Below, piece after piece: positions 5,406 through 6,362 of a stretch of 6,362 nt of DNA (position 1 is the stretch's first letter; every line of letters starts with the position of its first letter). This DNA comes from Burkholderiales bacterium. Lineage in GTDB: Bacteria; Pseudomonadota; Gammaproteobacteria; Burkholderiales; Casimicrobiaceae. The stretch spans positions 1 to 6,362 of the forward strand of contig JAICVH010000149.1 of NCBI GenBank assembly GCA_025935435.1. Reading direction: 5' to 3'. The notes under the pieces are model-generated. The model saw only the letters and a program-made list of their open reading frames with translations, ran no database searches and was not told where the DNA came from. Position numbers and translations under genes: made by a program.

Positions 5406-5816
5406 ATGCGTTTCGTCGTTTTGAGCATTTTAATGTTATTCCCCCTCGTCGACCTCGTCGTGACGGCAAGGTTCGCGCGCTGGAGCGGCGTTCCGATGTG
5501 GATGTGGCTGACGGGTTCGGCCCTCGCCGGGCTGTGGGTGCTTACTAATGAACGGGGGCAGTTCCGTGCCAGAACCCTCGCGGCATTCCGCGGCGACGAG
5601 CCACTCCTGCGCAACCTGCTCGACAGTGGCCGACGCGTGCTCGCCGGCTCGCTGCTGCTCGTTCCCGGGATTCTCACCGATGCGGTCGCGCTCTTGTTGC
5701 TGATGCTTCCGATCAACCGGCGCGGCGGCTTCGGGCCGGAACCCGTGGCCGCTGGCCGAACGGCGCATCGTCGCGATGGACGAGCGCTCGACGGCGAATA
5801 CCGCCGACTCGACTGA
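5406..5816 (+). CDS. fxsA: FxsA family membrane protein
   Basis: FxsA is a cytoplasmic membrane protein. In E. coli its overproduction relieves exclusion of phage T7 by the F plasmid; its normal role is not established. This 136-residue protein shows three hydrophobic segments, at about residues 2-20, 29-47 and 77-101. It also has the family's conserved middle and third-helix region: FRGDEPLLRNLLDSGRRVLA (61-80) followed by LLLVPGILTDAVALLLLMLP. The C-terminal tail, from about residue 104, is polar and presumably cytoplasmic. The ATG at 5406 has an ideal AAGGAG site 5 nt upstream. It is the only plus-strand gene, divergent from cutA by 9 bp and convergent with lgt (17 bp between stops). Codons near the start include two TTA leucines in an AT-rich patch, which may reflect the cutA promoter on the other strand. 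Confidence 0.93.
   Translation: MRFVVLSILMLFPLVDLVVTARFARWSGVPMWMWLTGSALAGLWVLTNERGQFRARTLAAFRGDEPLLRNLLDSGRRVLAGSLLLVPGILTDAVALLLLMLPINRRGGFGPEPVAAGRTAHRRDGRALDGEYRRLD
5427..5455 (-). promoter_or_regulatory. cutA: Candidate cutA promoter inside the fxsA coding sequence
   Basis: On the minus strand TAAAAT (5432-5427) matches five of six bases of the -10 consensus. It sits in an AT-rich patch (about 5417-5440) that stands out from the GC-rich surroundings. Transcription would start near 5420, giving a leader of about 24 nt before cutA. No good -35 is present at the proper distance (AGGTCG or GGTCGA near 5455-5449), so an activator or extended recognition would be needed. Confidence 0.35.
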
Positions 5817-5820
5817 GTCG
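5805..5820. terminator. Palindrome between convergent fxsA and lgt; possible bidirectional stem-loop
   Basis: CGACTC-GACT-GAGTCG is a perfect 6-bp stem with a 4-nt loop spanning the fxsA stop codon, 13 bp before the lgt stop on the other strand. A stem-loop at a convergent gene junction could end transcription from both sides. Neither strand has a following T-run, so this is only a weak candidate. Confidence 0.3.
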
Positions 5821-5833
5821 CCGTCGACCGGCC

Positions 5834-6362
5834 CTAGCTGGCCGGCACCCGCCGATACGCCCACGTCATCATCACGAGGCCGGCGACGATCATCGGCAGC
5901 GACAGCCACTGTCCCATTGTCAAACCCATCGCAAGGAAGCCGAGGAAGTTGTCGGGTTCGCGGGCGAATTCGGCGATGAAGCGAAACGTTCCGTAGCCGA
6001 TCAGGAACAGTCCCGACACGGCGCCGCGCGGCCGCGGCTTCGACGCGTACCACCACAGCAACACGAAGAGCAGCAGGCCTTCGAGGCCGAACTCGTAGAG
6101 CTGCGACGGATGACGCGGCACGTTGTCGACCTGCGGAAAGATCATCGCCCACGGACCCTGCGTAGGCCTGCCGACGAGTTCGGCGTTGATGAAGTTGCCT
6201 AGGCGGCCGGCGGCCAGTCCAAGCGGACACAGCGGCGCGACGAAGTCGGTGACGTCGAGGAGCGCCCGGCCGCGGCGATGCGCAAAGAACACGAGCGCGA
6301 CCAGCACGCCGAGAAATCCGCCGTGGAAGCTCATACCCCCATGCCACACCTCGAAAATCTCG
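5834..6362 (-). CDS. lgt: Prolipoprotein diacylglyceryl transferase, N-terminus beyond window edge
   Basis: Lgt is an integral inner-membrane enzyme that transfers diacylglycerol from phosphatidylglycerol to the lipobox cysteine of prolipoproteins, the first step of lipoprotein maturation. The frame is open from the window end to a TAG at 5834, giving 175 residues of a protein usually about 260-300 long; roughly the first third is outside. Visible signatures are VWHGGMSFHGG, containing the essential histidine region, and GLAAGRLGNFINAELVGR, the Lgt signature with its catalytic arginine. HPSQLYE and RFIAEFAREPD with the later conserved arginine follow. Several hydrophobic segments continue to the C-terminus (LLLFVLLWWYA, WLSLPMIVAGLVMMTWAY). 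The GTG near 6349 is an internal valine codon, since upstream codons EIFE continue the conserved pattern. It converges on fxsA. Confidence 0.96.
   Translation of the reverse strand, partial: EIFEVWHGGMSFHGGFLGVLVALVFFAHRRGRALLDVTDFVAPLCPLGLAAGRLGNFINAELVGRPTQGPWAMIFPQVDNVPRHPSQLYEFGLEGLLLFVLLWWYASKPRPRGAVSGLFLIGYGTFRFIAEFAREPDNFLGFLAMGLTMGQWLSLPMIVAGLVMMTWAYRRVPAS

Noticed and set aside
5436..6347. 303-codon minus-strand ORF across fxsA and lgt
   Set aside because: It overlaps lgt in another frame and fxsA on the other strand, both with strong family motifs; its translation is Arg/Ala-rich without recognisable domains.

Overview
The window is GC-rich chromosomal DNA. Its gene order and protein sequences point to a betaproteobacterium, most likely of the order Burkholderiales. 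The species cannot be named from the sequence. The closest general precedent is the conserved proteobacterial neighbourhood cutA - dsbD/dipZ - aroQ - accB - accC - prmA - zinc-ribbon protein, recalled from known genomes and not searched here. No tRNA, rRNA, CRISPR array, transposase or phage gene was seen.

Layout, reading leftward on the minus strand: a partial lgt (window end to 5834), then from 5396 a run of cutA, a DsbD alpha-domain-only gene and a TlpA-type thioredoxin. A gap of about 120 bp follows, then accB, accC, a tandem-repeat block, prmA, and a zinc-ribbon/DUF3426 protein that runs off the left edge. The only plus-strand gene is fxsA (5406-5816). It is divergent from cutA, with 9 bp between start codons, and convergent with lgt.

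Functions fall into three groups. accB and accC supply the biotin carrier and biotin carboxylase of acetyl-CoA carboxylase, and prmA methylates ribosomal protein L11. cutA, the DsbD alpha domain and the TlpA-like protein form a compact metal-tolerance and periplasmic thiol-redox unit. fxsA and lgt are membrane proteins, lgt being the first enzyme of lipoprotein maturation.

Four things depart from the expected picture. (1) The accC-prmA junction has expanded into a direct-repeat block. Successive ATGA start/stop overlaps form an almost unbroken relay of tiny ORFs from the accC stop to a GTG start of prmA. (2) dsbD is reduced to its periplasmic alpha domain, with both catalytic cysteines intact, and its stop overlaps the start of a membrane-anchored thioredoxin; the electron-carrying membrane domain is gone. 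(3) aroQ is absent from its usual place upstream of accB. (4) The zinc-ribbon protein carries about 17 copies of an acidic pentapeptide encoded by a 15-bp repeat. The rest is ordinary housekeeping sequence, and no wholly new system is evident.
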